NCBI GenBank assembly: GCA_002687025.1
Contig: NYZG01000171.1
Coordinates: forward strand, 1-12,363
Length of the DNA: 12,363 nt
Direction of reading: 5' to 3'
Origin: Candidatus Poribacteria bacterium
GTDB lineage: Bacteria > Poribacteria > WGA-4E > GCA-2687025
The notes beneath the pieces were generated by a model, which had not been told where the DNA came from, made no database searches, and saw only the letters and a program-made list of their open reading frames with translations. Both the position numbers and the translations under genes were made by a program. Shown here piece after piece: positions 1 to 5,859 of this stretch. Each line of letters begins with the position of its first letter. Positions within the stretch are counted from its first letter, which is position 1.

Positions 1-135
1 ATCGGCAACGGCGACGGTGAGCACGGTGTCGTCGGTGAACCCGGCTCCCGGCGGGAACAGCTCGAAGTCCAGGCGCTTCGTCGGCCTGTGCTCATAGACC
101 GACCCGATGACGTCGCCCGCGATTGCCCCAAGCAT
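1..135 (-). CDS. ADP-ribosylglycohydrolase family protein, N-terminal fragment
   Basis: The gene reads leftward from an ATG at 133-135 and is cut by the window edge after 45 codons. The visible start, MLGAIAGDVIGSVYE, followed by FTDDTVLTVAVAD (residues 33-45), matches the opening of the DraG/ARH-like ADP-ribosylglycohydrolase fold. In this family the GD of the first helix and the TDDT stretch (residues 34-37) contribute to the dinuclear metal site. Members remove ADP-ribose from proteins or hydrolyse related N- or O-glycosidic ADP-ribose bonds, usually in the cytoplasm. A GGGAGGG Shine-Dalgarno-like run lies just upstream on the minus strand. The gene is divergent from the acetyltransferase that starts at 298, with a 162-nt shared upstream region. 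The family call is confident; the substrate cannot be told from this fragment. Confidence 0.85.
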   Translation of the reverse strand, partial: MLGAIAGDVIGSVYEHRPTKRLDFELFPPGAGFTDDTVLTVAVAD

Positions 136-297
136 CCCTGCGCCCTCCCATTGCTGCGGAATGGCGGGAGTATCGCGGCCGCGTTCGCGGGCCGCAAGCA
201 CGCTTCCGGTCCCGCGATCTCGACGGCCACGCTTCGGGCGACACGCCGACGGGGCACACTATCCACCCAAACGGATGTGAGCGAGAGGACGCGCGCG

Positions 298-849
298 ATG
301 ATCCAGCTGCGGCCGTTCACGCGGGACGACTTCGACAGACTCATCGGGTGGGCGGTGTCGCCAGAGCTCGTCGTGCAGTGGGCGGGCCTCGGCTTCACGT
401 ACCCGCTCGATCACGCGCAGCTCGAAACTTACGTCCGATACGCCGAGGACAACCCGGACAGCCGCGTGATATGGAAGGCCGTCGAGGCGGATGCCGGCGA
501 CATCGTCGGACATATCGAGCTCGACCGAATCCACGCAGGCGCGCGCCGCGCACGTCTGTCCCGCGTGATCGTAGCTCCCGATCGCCGCCGCAAGGGCATC
601 GCTGGCCGGATGACGCGTCTCGTGCTTCGCCACGGCTTCGAGGCGTTGGGCCTGCACCGGATCGACCTCGGCGTGTTCGACTTCAACGCCGCCGCCATCC
701 GCTGCTACGAGGCGTGCGGGTTCGTCCGGGAGGGCCTTGAGCGCGACGCCATGCGTATGGGCGACGCTTACTGGAGCGCCGTCCAGATGAGCATTCTGGA
801 GCACGAATGGCGCGCCCTGGAGGCCTCGCGCGACGACGACTCGACCTAA
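298..849 (+). CDS. GNAT family N-acetyltransferase (RimJ/RimL-like)
   Basis: This 183-residue protein has the layout of a single GNAT domain. It opens IQLRPFTRDDFDRL, typical of RimJ/RimL-like acetyltransferases. The acetyl-CoA binding motif A is at residues 88-104 (SRVIVAPDRRRKGIAG; the RRxxGIAG loop holds the pyrophosphate). The C-terminal motif B is at residues 128-147 (FNAAAIRCYEACGFVREG). GNAT enzymes move an acetyl group from acetyl-CoA to an amine; the substrate cannot be predicted here. The ATG at 298 has a GAGAGGA ribosome site at 283-289, 8 nt upstream. The frame is open further back to 88, but that extension would overlap the divergent ADP-ribosylglycohydrolase and shows no domain, so I reject it. 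The next gene, selD, starts 119 nt downstream behind its own candidate promoter, so this gene is probably not part of the selenium operon. Confidence 0.85.
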   Translation: MIQLRPFTRDDFDRLIGWAVSPELVVQWAGLGFTYPLDHAQLETYVRYAEDNPDSRVIWKAVEADAGDIVGHIELDRIHAGARRARLSRVIVAPDRRRKGIAGRMTRLVLRHGFEALGLHRIDLGVFDFNAAAIRCYEACGFVREGLERDAMRMGDAYWSAVQMSILEHEWRALEASRDDDST

Positions 850-866
850 GCGGCCTGTACGGCCGC
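850..866 (+). terminator. Short GC-rich hairpin after the acetyltransferase
   Basis: GCGGCC (850-855) and GGCCGC (861-866) form a perfect 6-bp stem around a TGTAC loop, starting one base after the acetyltransferase stop codon. There is no T tract, so it may be a weak terminator or an mRNA 3' end stabiliser. Its position between the acetyltransferase and the selD promoter candidate fits a transcript boundary. Confidence 0.35.
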
Positions 867-881
867 GCCGGTGTGGTGGCG

Positions 882-911
882 TTGCCCGTCGCGCGCCGCG
901 CGCCGTATGAT
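882..911 (+). promoter_or_regulatory. Candidate sigma-70 promoter for the selD-senA-senB operon
   Basis: TTGCCC (882-887) and TATGAT (906-911) are separated by 18 nt, a fair match to -35 and -10 elements. Transcription would start near 918, giving an untranslated leader of about 50 nt before the selD GTG at 969. It is the best promoter-like pair I see between the acetyltransferase and selD. The evidence is by eye only. Confidence 0.4.
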
Positions 912-953
912 TGGGTTGCTCGACCACGCCCATACCAGTGCATCACCGAATCC

Positions 954-960
954 AGGGGGA
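954..960 (+). promoter_or_regulatory. Ribosome binding site that sets the selD start
   Basis: AGGGGGA lies 8 nt before the GTG at 969. It decides the true start of selD upstream of the in-frame TGA. Any start placed after the TGA, such as the GTG at 1041, would lose the catalytic loop and has no comparable ribosome site. Confidence 0.75.
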
Positions 961-968
961 ATACGCCG

Positions 969-2015
969 GTGACCGCCAAGAAGATCAGACTGACCGAAAA
1001 CGTCGCCTGCGCCGGCTGAGCATCTAAACTGGCTCCAGCGGTGCTGGACGAGATAGTTAGCGCGATACCGAAGTTCGCCGACCCGAACATGCTCGTCGGC
1101 ACGGAAACGGCCGACGATGCCGGCGTCTACAGGCTCAGTGACGACCTGGCAATCATCAACACCGTCGACTACTTCACGCCCATCGTGGACGACCCGTACA
1201 CCTTCGGCGTCATCGCCGTCACGAATTCCCTCAGCGACGTCTACTCGATGGGCGGCGTGCCGCGCACGGCCCTGAACATCGTGCTGTGGGACAAGACGCT
1301 CCCGACGAGCGCCCTTGGAGACATCCTCCGAGGCGGGGCCGACACGCTGCACAAGGCTGGATGCGCGCTCGTGGGTGGCCACTCGGTCGAGGCGCCGGAG
1401 CTCATGTACGGCACGGCGATCACCGGCGTGGTGCATCCTGACGAGTTCGTGCGCAATTGCGACGCGCAAGTCGGCGACACGCTAGTGCTAAGCAAGCCGC
1501 TTGGGGTCGGCATCCTCACCACGTCGGCGAAGTTCGACAAGATAACCCTCGACCAGCTACAACCTGCCATCGACTCCATGACGATGCTCAACGCAGGCGC
1601 GGGCGCGGTGCTTCGCGAATTCGGCGCCCATGCCGCCACGGACGTCACGGGCTTCGGGCTGCTGGGTCACGCGCACGAGATGGCAGCGGGCAGCGGCCTC
1701 GCCATCGAGATACACGCCGACTCCGTGCCGGCCCTCGACCTGGTGATCGAGCAGATCGGCGAGGGGATATACACGCAGGCTTCCGGGACCAACAAGGAAT
1801 ACCTCGGCGACACGGTTGCCTTCGACGACGGCGTGGCCTCGGAGTGGCGCCAACTGCTCATGGAGGCCGAGACCTCCGGCGGGCTTCTGCTGGCCGTCGA
1901 TCCGGGCCGAGCGCGCGATGTCGTCGAGGCGTTGAAGACGCAGGGATGTTCGCAAGCGGCGGTAGTCGGCCGCGTAGTCGACGGGGAGTCCGGGCGTATT
2001 GAGGTGCGCGCATAG
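969..2015 (+). CDS. selD: Selenide, water dikinase (selenophosphate synthetase), selenocysteine-containing; SenC role
   Basis: SelD converts selenide and ATP to selenophosphate, AMP and phosphate in the cytoplasm. From the GTG at 969 the frame runs 348 residues, close to the 347 of E. coli SelD, if the TGA at 1017-1019 is read as selenocysteine. This places Sec17 and Lys20 in the loop CAGUASK (14-20), matching catalytic Cys17 and Lys20 of the E. coli enzyme. The AIRS/PurM-type fold is clear. TADDAGVY (47-54) and D67 belong to the ATP/Mg site, as do SLSDVYSMGG (87-96, D90) and DVTGFGLLGH (225-234, D225). A bacterial SECIS-like hairpin follows the TGA. The gene is 42 nt upstream of senA on the same strand and probably supplies selenophosphate both for selenoneine and for Sec-tRNA synthesis. 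Standard gene calling would truncate it at 1041 and lose the active-site loop. The TGA could in principle be a nonsense mutation, but its exact catalytic position and intact flanks argue strongly for Sec. Confidence 0.93.
1017..1048 (+). promoter_or_regulatory. Selenocysteine UGA codon with bacterial SECIS hairpin
   Basis: The in-frame TGA (1017-1019) is followed by TCCAGC (1034-1039) and GCTGGA (1043-1048), a perfect 6-bp stem closed by the loop GGT (1040-1042). The loop begins 20 nt after the TGA. Bacterial SECIS elements lie within the coding sequence just downstream of the UGA, with a small apical loop carrying G at its first or second position about 16-37 nt away, and are bound by SelB. 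All these points are met. The stem below the perfect six pairs is irregular. The hairpin falls in coding sequence for residues 22-27. Confidence 0.75.
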
Positions 2016-2057
2016 GCGCGCCTGCCTGAAACGCTGCCGCGGCGCGAAGGAGAACCC

Positions 2058-3353
2058 ATGAGCGGGACGTACGTGTGCGAGCCGGAGACGCTGGTCGACT
2101 GGATCGAGGACGCGCGACGCGCATGTCTGTTGCTCTTCGAGGACCTCGAAGGCGACCAACTCATTGGCCCGGGCTGGACGATCGTCAACCCGCCGTTGTG
2201 GGAGGTAGGCCACGTCGCGTGGTTTTATGAGAAGTGGATTCTGCGCCTCCATGCGGGGCGTGATTCGATCCACGATTCCGCCGACGCGCTGTGGGACTCG
2301 ATGGCGGTCCATCACCCCACGCGGACAACGCTTCCGTTGCCCGACCGGCGGCGGACGTTGGACTACATGCGTGGCGTCTACGACCTCGTGCTCGACCGCA
2401 TGGACACGGCATGGGGCGAGGAGCTGGCGTACCTCGTGCGATACAGCGTCCATCACGAGGACATGCACACCGAGGCGTTCACGTACACGCGCCAGACGCT
2501 GGAGTATGACGTGTGCGATATCGGCGCCACGCTGGCGTCGGACACAATTGGCGGTGGCCCTCTGCCGGGCGATGTCGAGCTCCCCGGCGGCGAGTTCGCC
2601 CTCGGCGCGACGGCCGACGAGCCGTTCGTCTTCGACAACGAGAAATGGGCTCATCCGGTGACGGTCGAGCCGTTCGCGATCGCGCGTGCGGCCGTCACGC
2701 AAGCGGAGTACGCGGGATTCGTCGACGACGGCGGATACACACGCCGCGAACTGTGGGACGCGGACGGTTGGAAGTGGCGCCAGGAGACATCCGCCGGGCA
2801 TCCCGTGTATTGGCACAAGGACACCGACGGCTCGTGGTTGCGACGGCACTTCACCGACGTGTGTCCGCTGGAGCCGCATCTGCCCGTGATCCACGTGAAC
2901 TGGTACGAGGCGCAGGCGTACTGCCGTTGGGCGGGCCGACGCCTCCCGAACGAGGCGGAGTGGGAGATGGCCGCGGCGGGCGCAGGCGGAACGAAGCGTC
3001 GCTACCCGTGGGGCGACGACGTCCCCGAGGGTGGCATGCCCGCCAACATGGACTGGAACACGATGGGCTGCGTCGATGTCGGCGCGTACGCGGACGGCGA
3101 CTCGGCGGCCGGATGTCGGCAGATGCTCGGGAACGTCTGGGAGTGGACGAGCTCCGTGTTCGCGCCGTTCCCGGGGTTCGTCCCCGACATGTACAGGGAC
3201 TACTCGATTCCGTGGTGGCACACCCGCAAGGTGCTGCGCGGGGGGACGTGGGCGTCGCAGTCGCGGATGCTCCGCAACACGTGGCGCAACTACTTCACCC
3301 CTGATCGACGCGATGTATTCGGCGGGTTCCGCACCTGCGCGCTCGATTCGTGA
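2058..3353 (+). CDS. senA: Selenoneine synthase SenA (EgtB-like: DinB_2 + FGE-sulfatase domain)
   Basis: This 431-residue protein has two parts. The N-terminal DinB_2-like four-helix domain (about 10-150) carries GHVAWFYEKW (51-60) and HHEDMH (132-137). His52, His133 and His137 match the non-haem iron triad of EgtB-type sulfoxide synthases. The C-terminal formylglycine-generating-enzyme fold (about 173-431) shows LPGGEFALGA, VNWYEAQAYCRWAGRRLP, GNVWEW, VLRGGTW and FGGFR. In the SenABC pathway SenA uses iron and O2 to join hercynine to a selenosugar; collapse of the product gives selenoneine. The SenA call, rather than EgtB, rests on neighbours: selD upstream and a SenB-type glycosyltransferase overlapping its end. 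AAGGAGA (2047-2053) precedes the ATG at 2058. The stop overlaps the senB start by four bases, suggesting translational coupling. The alternative is EgtB or another ergothioneine-type enzyme. No EgtD for hercynine is in view. Confidence 0.85.
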   Translation: MSGTYVCEPETLVDWIEDARRACLLLFEDLEGDQLIGPGWTIVNPPLWEVGHVAWFYEKWILRLHAGRDSIHDSADALWDSMAVHHPTRTTLPLPDRRRTLDYMRGVYDLVLDRMDTAWGEELAYLVRYSVHHEDMHTEAFTYTRQTLEYDVCDIGATLASDTIGGGPLPGDVELPGGEFALGATADEPFVFDNEKWAHPVTVEPFAIARAAVTQAEYAGFVDDGGYTRRELWDADGWKWRQETSAGHPVYWHKDTDGSWLRRHFTDVCPLEPHLPVIHVNWYEAQAYCRWAGRRLPNEAEWEMAAAGAGGTKRRYPWGDDVPEGGMPANMDWNTMGCVDVGAYADGDSAAGCRQMLGNVWEWTSSVFAPFPGFVPDMYRDYSIPWWHTRKVLRGGTWASQSRMLRNTWRNYFTPDRRDVFGGFRTCALDS

Positions 3354-4303
3354 ACATCCGGCTGATAACGCCGGCGCCGTCGCATTCGCGCAAGGGCAAC
3401 CGCGTGACGGCGTTGCGTTGGTCGCGTCTTCTGCGCGAGCTCGGCCATCGCGTTGTCGTCGAGCAGGTATATGGCCGCTCGCGTCCAGACGTCATGGTCG
3501 CGTTGCACGCACGGCGCAGCCACGCGTCGATGCGGCGCTTCCGCGACCGCTACCCGTCTCGCCCGCTTATCCTGGCGCTCACCGGAACCGATCTCTACGG
3601 CGACATCCACACCGACGCGGAGGCGCGGGAGTCGCTCGAACTCGCGCACCTGTACGTCGTTCTGCAGCCAGCGGGTATCGACGAGTTGCCCGAGCGGCTG
3701 CGCGGGAAGGCGCGCGTCATCTACCAGTCCGTGACGCCGCCGCGTGGCGCCGTGACGCCGCTGCGGAACGCGTTCGAGATAGCCGTCATCGGGCACATGC
3801 GGCCGGTGAAGGATCCGTTTCGGACGGCAGACGCCTCGCGGAAGCTGCCGCCCGAGTCGCGGATAGCCATCACGCACGTCGGTGGCGGCCTCTCACCTGA
3901 CATGGAGGAGCGGGCGCTGGCCGAGACGGCGTCGAACCGCCGGTACCGATGGCTGGGTGAGCTTCCACGCTGGCGCGCGATGCGTGTTCTTGCGCGCAGC
4001 CGATGCCTGTCTCTGACGTCCGTGAGCGAAGGCGGGGCGAACGTAGTCTCAGAGGCGCTGGCGTGCGGCACGCCGGTCGTGTCGTCGCGCATCTCCGGTA
4101 GCACCGGCCTGCTGGGAGACGACTACGCCGGGTACTTCCCCGTCGGCGACACCGAAGCGCTCGCAGACATGCTCCGGCGCGTCGAGACGGACGAGGCGTT
4201 CGTCGCTGGGCTCCGCGAGCAGTGCGCGCGTCGACGCGGCATCGTTGCGCCGGCTCGCGAGCGGGAGAGCTGGGCGCAACTGCTAGCCGAGGTCGCGCCC
4301 TGA
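3350..4303 (+). CDS. senB: Selenosugar synthase SenB (TIGR04348-type glycosyltransferase)
   Basis: This 317-residue protein has the two-domain GT-B layout of family 4-like glycosyltransferases. The N-terminus, IRLITPAPSHSRKGNRVTALRW (3-24), is characteristic of the TIGR04348 group now known as SenB. The donor-nucleotide side is seen in SVSEGGANVVSEALACGTPVV (224-244), whose Glu227 and Glu235 form the EX7E motif, followed by SGSTGLLG (249-256). SenB makes a 1-seleno-sugar from selenophosphate and a UDP-sugar (glucose or GlcNAc in the described systems), forming a carbon-selenium bond. The start is a GTG at 3350, inside the senA stop (GTGA overlap, 3350-3353); no other start keeps the conserved N-terminus. 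Context with selD and senA supports the assignment well. The gene ends 10 nt before the convergent zinc-ribbon gene, with no T-rich terminator between them. Confidence 0.87.
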   Translation: MNIRLITPAPSHSRKGNRVTALRWSRLLRELGHRVVVEQVYGRSRPDVMVALHARRSHASMRRFRDRYPSRPLILALTGTDLYGDIHTDAEARESLELAHLYVVLQPAGIDELPERLRGKARVIYQSVTPPRGAVTPLRNAFEIAVIGHMRPVKDPFRTADASRKLPPESRIAITHVGGGLSPDMEERALAETASNRRYRWLGELPRWRAMRVLARSRCLSLTSVSEGGANVVSEALACGTPVVSSRISGSTGLLGDDYAGYFPVGDTEALADMLRRVETDEAFVAGLREQCARRRGIVAPARERESWAQLLAEVAP

Positions 4304-4313
4304 CACGCCAGCG

Positions 4314-4691
4314 TTAGGCGCCCCAATACGGCCGTGCCAGGCGGACCGAGAACCGGTGGCCGCACCCTCCACACGTCAGCAGCGCCGATTGCCGCACGTA
4401 CGCGGGGATGTAGTGGCGACGCCGCTCGACATCGGCTGCCTCACGCTCGCGCGTCGCCGAGTGGTCGCCGCAGTGCGGACACCGTCGTGGCCGATTCCAG
4501 TTCCATCGCAGCACGATTCCAGGAGCCGCGAACGCCGCCCCGCCAGCGAGCACGACGGCCGCCGCGGCCCACCAATTGCGGAACACCAGCATCACGCCGG
4601 CGCCGAGCACGACGACAGCAAGGCCTACCAACGCCGTCAGGGATCGGCGCGCCCGGCCAGCGTCGGGCTCTCCACGTGTTACCTCCAACAT
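4314..4691 (-). CDS. Small membrane protein with two helices and a C-terminal zinc ribbon
   Basis: I do not recognise a named family for this 125-residue protein. A charged N-terminus (1-17) is followed by hydrophobic segments at about 18-37 and 40-61, separated by a short FRNWW turn, giving a likely helical hairpin. The C-terminal part is cytoplasmic by the positive-inside rule (RWNWNRPRR) and holds CPHC (71-74) and CGGC (107-110). These two knuckles are 32 residues apart and look like a zinc ribbon. GAGGGG on the minus strand lies 6 nt upstream of the ATG at 4691. The gene converges on senB with 10 nt between stop codons, so antisense or shared-terminator effects are possible. A direct role in selenium metabolism is not implied by the orientation. 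The alanine- and valine-rich segments and normal third-position GC support a real gene. Confidence 0.7.
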   Translation of the reverse strand: MLEVTRGEPDAGRARRSLTALVGLAVVVLGAGVMLVFRNWWAAAAVVLAGGAAFAAPGIVLRWNWNRPRRCPHCGDHSATREREAADVERRRHYIPAYVRQSALLTCGGCGHRFSVRLARPYWGA

Positions 4692-5201
4692 GGCCTTCCC
4701 CTCGTTGGGATTCCGGCTCGCGGCGCCTCGACCGCCCGCGCGGGCCCGCTCAGGCGGCCGCCTACAGCTAAGAGATAGCCGTACGCGGCGAGCCGGCCGG
4801 TAGCGCGCGCGGAAGGGGCACGGCGCCGCCCCGACCTATGGGCGAGTGGAATTCGGCTCAGTTACGTGAGAATCCCAGCGTTGGGCCTGGCGCGAGGCGG
4901 GCCGCATGGCTACACTACGGACACAGTGCCATACTGCGGGGGCGCCATCGCGGTGGCGCCCACGTTCAAGTGGGTCTGTGGCCACGGCGTGATATGCGTC
5001 GTTCATCCACTCCGACGTAGCTGCCTTGCCCGCGGCTGCGGTGATTGTTCCCTCTCCACCACCCATGCTAGGCGAACGTACCGGCGCTCGGACGCACGAG
5101 CGCATCTGTGTCGTCATCATGCGGTCTTCTCGCACATGGAATCATCCCGGGCCGGCGTCGTAAGGCTCGGACACACACGCATCAGGGAGAACGAGAGGAC
5201 A
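4692..5201. other. 510-nt stretch without a convincing gene; several inverted repeats
   Basis: Open frames cross this stretch on both strands, but none shows a domain or a good ribosome site at its start. The visible structures are two perfect 12-bp palindromes at 4734-4745 (GCCCGCGCGGGC) and 4752-4763 (AGGCGGCCGCCT). There is also an 8-bp hairpin, GGGCGCCA/TGGCGCCC at 4940-4961, overlapping a second 5-bp hairpin, CCCAC/GTGGG at 4959-4974. The region probably holds the start signals of the minus-strand zinc-ribbon gene and of the HhH gene. I found no good -35/-10 pair for either. Confidence 0.5.
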
Positions 5202-5516
5202 ATGGAAAGACTACATCGCATGGAGGGTGTCGGCCCCACGACGGGGCAGAAACTCCGTTCCGCAGGATACACATCCTATGACCAGATCGTGACCATGTCG
5301 CCCAGTGGGCTCAGCTCACAACTGGGCATTTCTGTCCGGTCAGCCGAGTACGTCGTGGAGGCGGCGCACACGCTCCGCGAGGGCGCGGCGATCACCGACG
5401 AAGACGACGACGCGCCGCTACGCGACATCGCTGTGCGTAGCGCGACGCAGCCACGCGTGGGCGCTCAGCTCCGCGAAGGCCTGCGCCGATTCGGGAGAGC
5501 CGTTCGCCACCGCTAG
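5202..5516 (+). CDS. Small helix-hairpin-helix protein (RadA/Rad51 N-terminal-like domain)
   Basis: This 104-residue protein begins ERLHRMEGVGPTTGQKLRSAG, with a GVGPTTGQKL helix-hairpin-helix loop (9-18). It continues YTSYDQIVTMSPSGLSSQLGIS (23-44) and a helix ending VVEAA (51-55). This repeats the pattern of the HhH domain at the N-terminus of RadA/Rad51 recombinases and of DUF4332-type proteins, which bind DNA or act as protein-protein modules. An acidic patch, TDEDDD (65-70), and a basic tail, REGLRRFGRAVRHR (91-104), follow. There is no ATPase or nuclease domain, so it would act as a stand-alone binding module. The frame is open upstream to 4866 without recognisable content. I start at the ATG at 5202, preceded by GAGAGGA (5193-5199), because the domain begins there. 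It stands alone, with a strong hairpin 57 nt after its stop. Confidence 0.65.
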   Translation: MERLHRMEGVGPTTGQKLRSAGYTSYDQIVTMSPSGLSSQLGISVRSAEYVVEAAHTLREGAAITDEDDDAPLRDIAVRSATQPRVGAQLREGLRRFGRAVRHR

Positions 5517-5573
5517 TCGGCCACGTGTCGACACGGTGAACAGCGCGCGAAGGGCGCTACGATCACCAGATGC

Positions 5574-5608
5574 GAGGGCCTCGCGGTCATCCGAGCCGCG
5601 AGGCCCTC
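5574..5608 (+). terminator. Perfect 13-bp stem-loop downstream of the HhH gene
   Basis: GAGGGCCTCGCGG (5574-5586) pairs without mismatch with CCGCGAGGCCCTC (5596-5608) around a 9-nt loop. ATGC (5570-5573) and GCAT (5610-5613) can extend the stem past a single bulged G. It begins 57 nt after the HhH stop and is the likely end of that transcript. It lacks a T tract on the plus strand, so it may work with Rho or act as a 3' end barrier. Confidence 0.55.
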
Positions 5609-5798
5609 GGCATGTACGCCCGCCGCCAAACCTGCACACGGCGGCTTACGCCCGGCCCCGCGAAAGCTACTGCAGTAGTGGCTGTCGCCGGACATATCCG
5701 CCTGTGCAGGTCCGTAACGCACGGCCCAGGCCGCCCCGAAGGCGCAAGTTGCGGCCGGCGTTTTCGTGCGGCGCATGGAGGCTTCCGGCGTGGAGTCG

Positions 5799-5828
5799 TT
5801 GTCCTCGGGCCGCCGCCTCCGCTACCGT
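5799..5828 (+). promoter_or_regulatory. Weak promoter candidate upstream of the GH172 gene
   Basis: TTGTCC (5799-5804) and TACCGT (5823-5828) are 18 nt apart and lie about 30 nt before the GH172 ATG. The match is modest, with a poor -10 box. It is listed because a new transcript must begin between the 5574-5608 hairpin and the gene. Confidence 0.3.
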
Positions 5829-5859
5829 ATGCGGCACACCTACTCTGGAGACGCGGCAG

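Larger units (their letters stand above)
5517..5859. other. 343-nt intergenic stretch between the HhH and GH172 genes
   Basis: No convincing gene is visible. The open frame that enters the GH172 gene extends back to 5305 but has no recognisable content and overlaps the HhH gene in another frame. The stretch contains a 13-bp stem-loop (5574-5608), a second structured element at 5718-5770 and a weak promoter candidate at 5799-5828. In the second element an outer CGCACG/CGTGCG stem encloses GGCCGC/GCGGCC. Confidence 0.5.

Noticed and set aside
88..297. N-terminal extension of the acetyltransferase frame back to 88
   Set aside because: It has no recognisable content, overlaps the divergent ADP-ribosylglycohydrolase start, and the ATG at 298 has a good ribosome site exactly where the GNAT domain begins.
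1041..2015. selD starting at the GTG at 1041
   Set aside because: This would drop the catalytic Sec17/Lys20 loop; the GTG at 969 has a clear AGGGGGA site and gives the family's normal length if TGA is read as Sec.
1557..3221. Long minus-strand open frame opposite selD and senA
   Set aside because: It is an antisense shadow of strongly recognised genes, with a His/Arg/Val-rich composition typical of reverse-strand reading of GC-rich coding DNA.
4940..4985. Possible tRNA, because GTTCAA in a 5-bp stem resembles a T-arm
   Set aside because: The loop has 6 rather than 7 bases, the 3' side lacks a matching acceptor stem, and I cannot find an anticodon arm with the right spacing. It is also not a tRNA-Sec.
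4866..5201. Upstream extension of the HhH protein frame
   Set aside because: Residues before the ATG at 5202 show no conserved pattern, and a ribosome site sits at 5193-5199.
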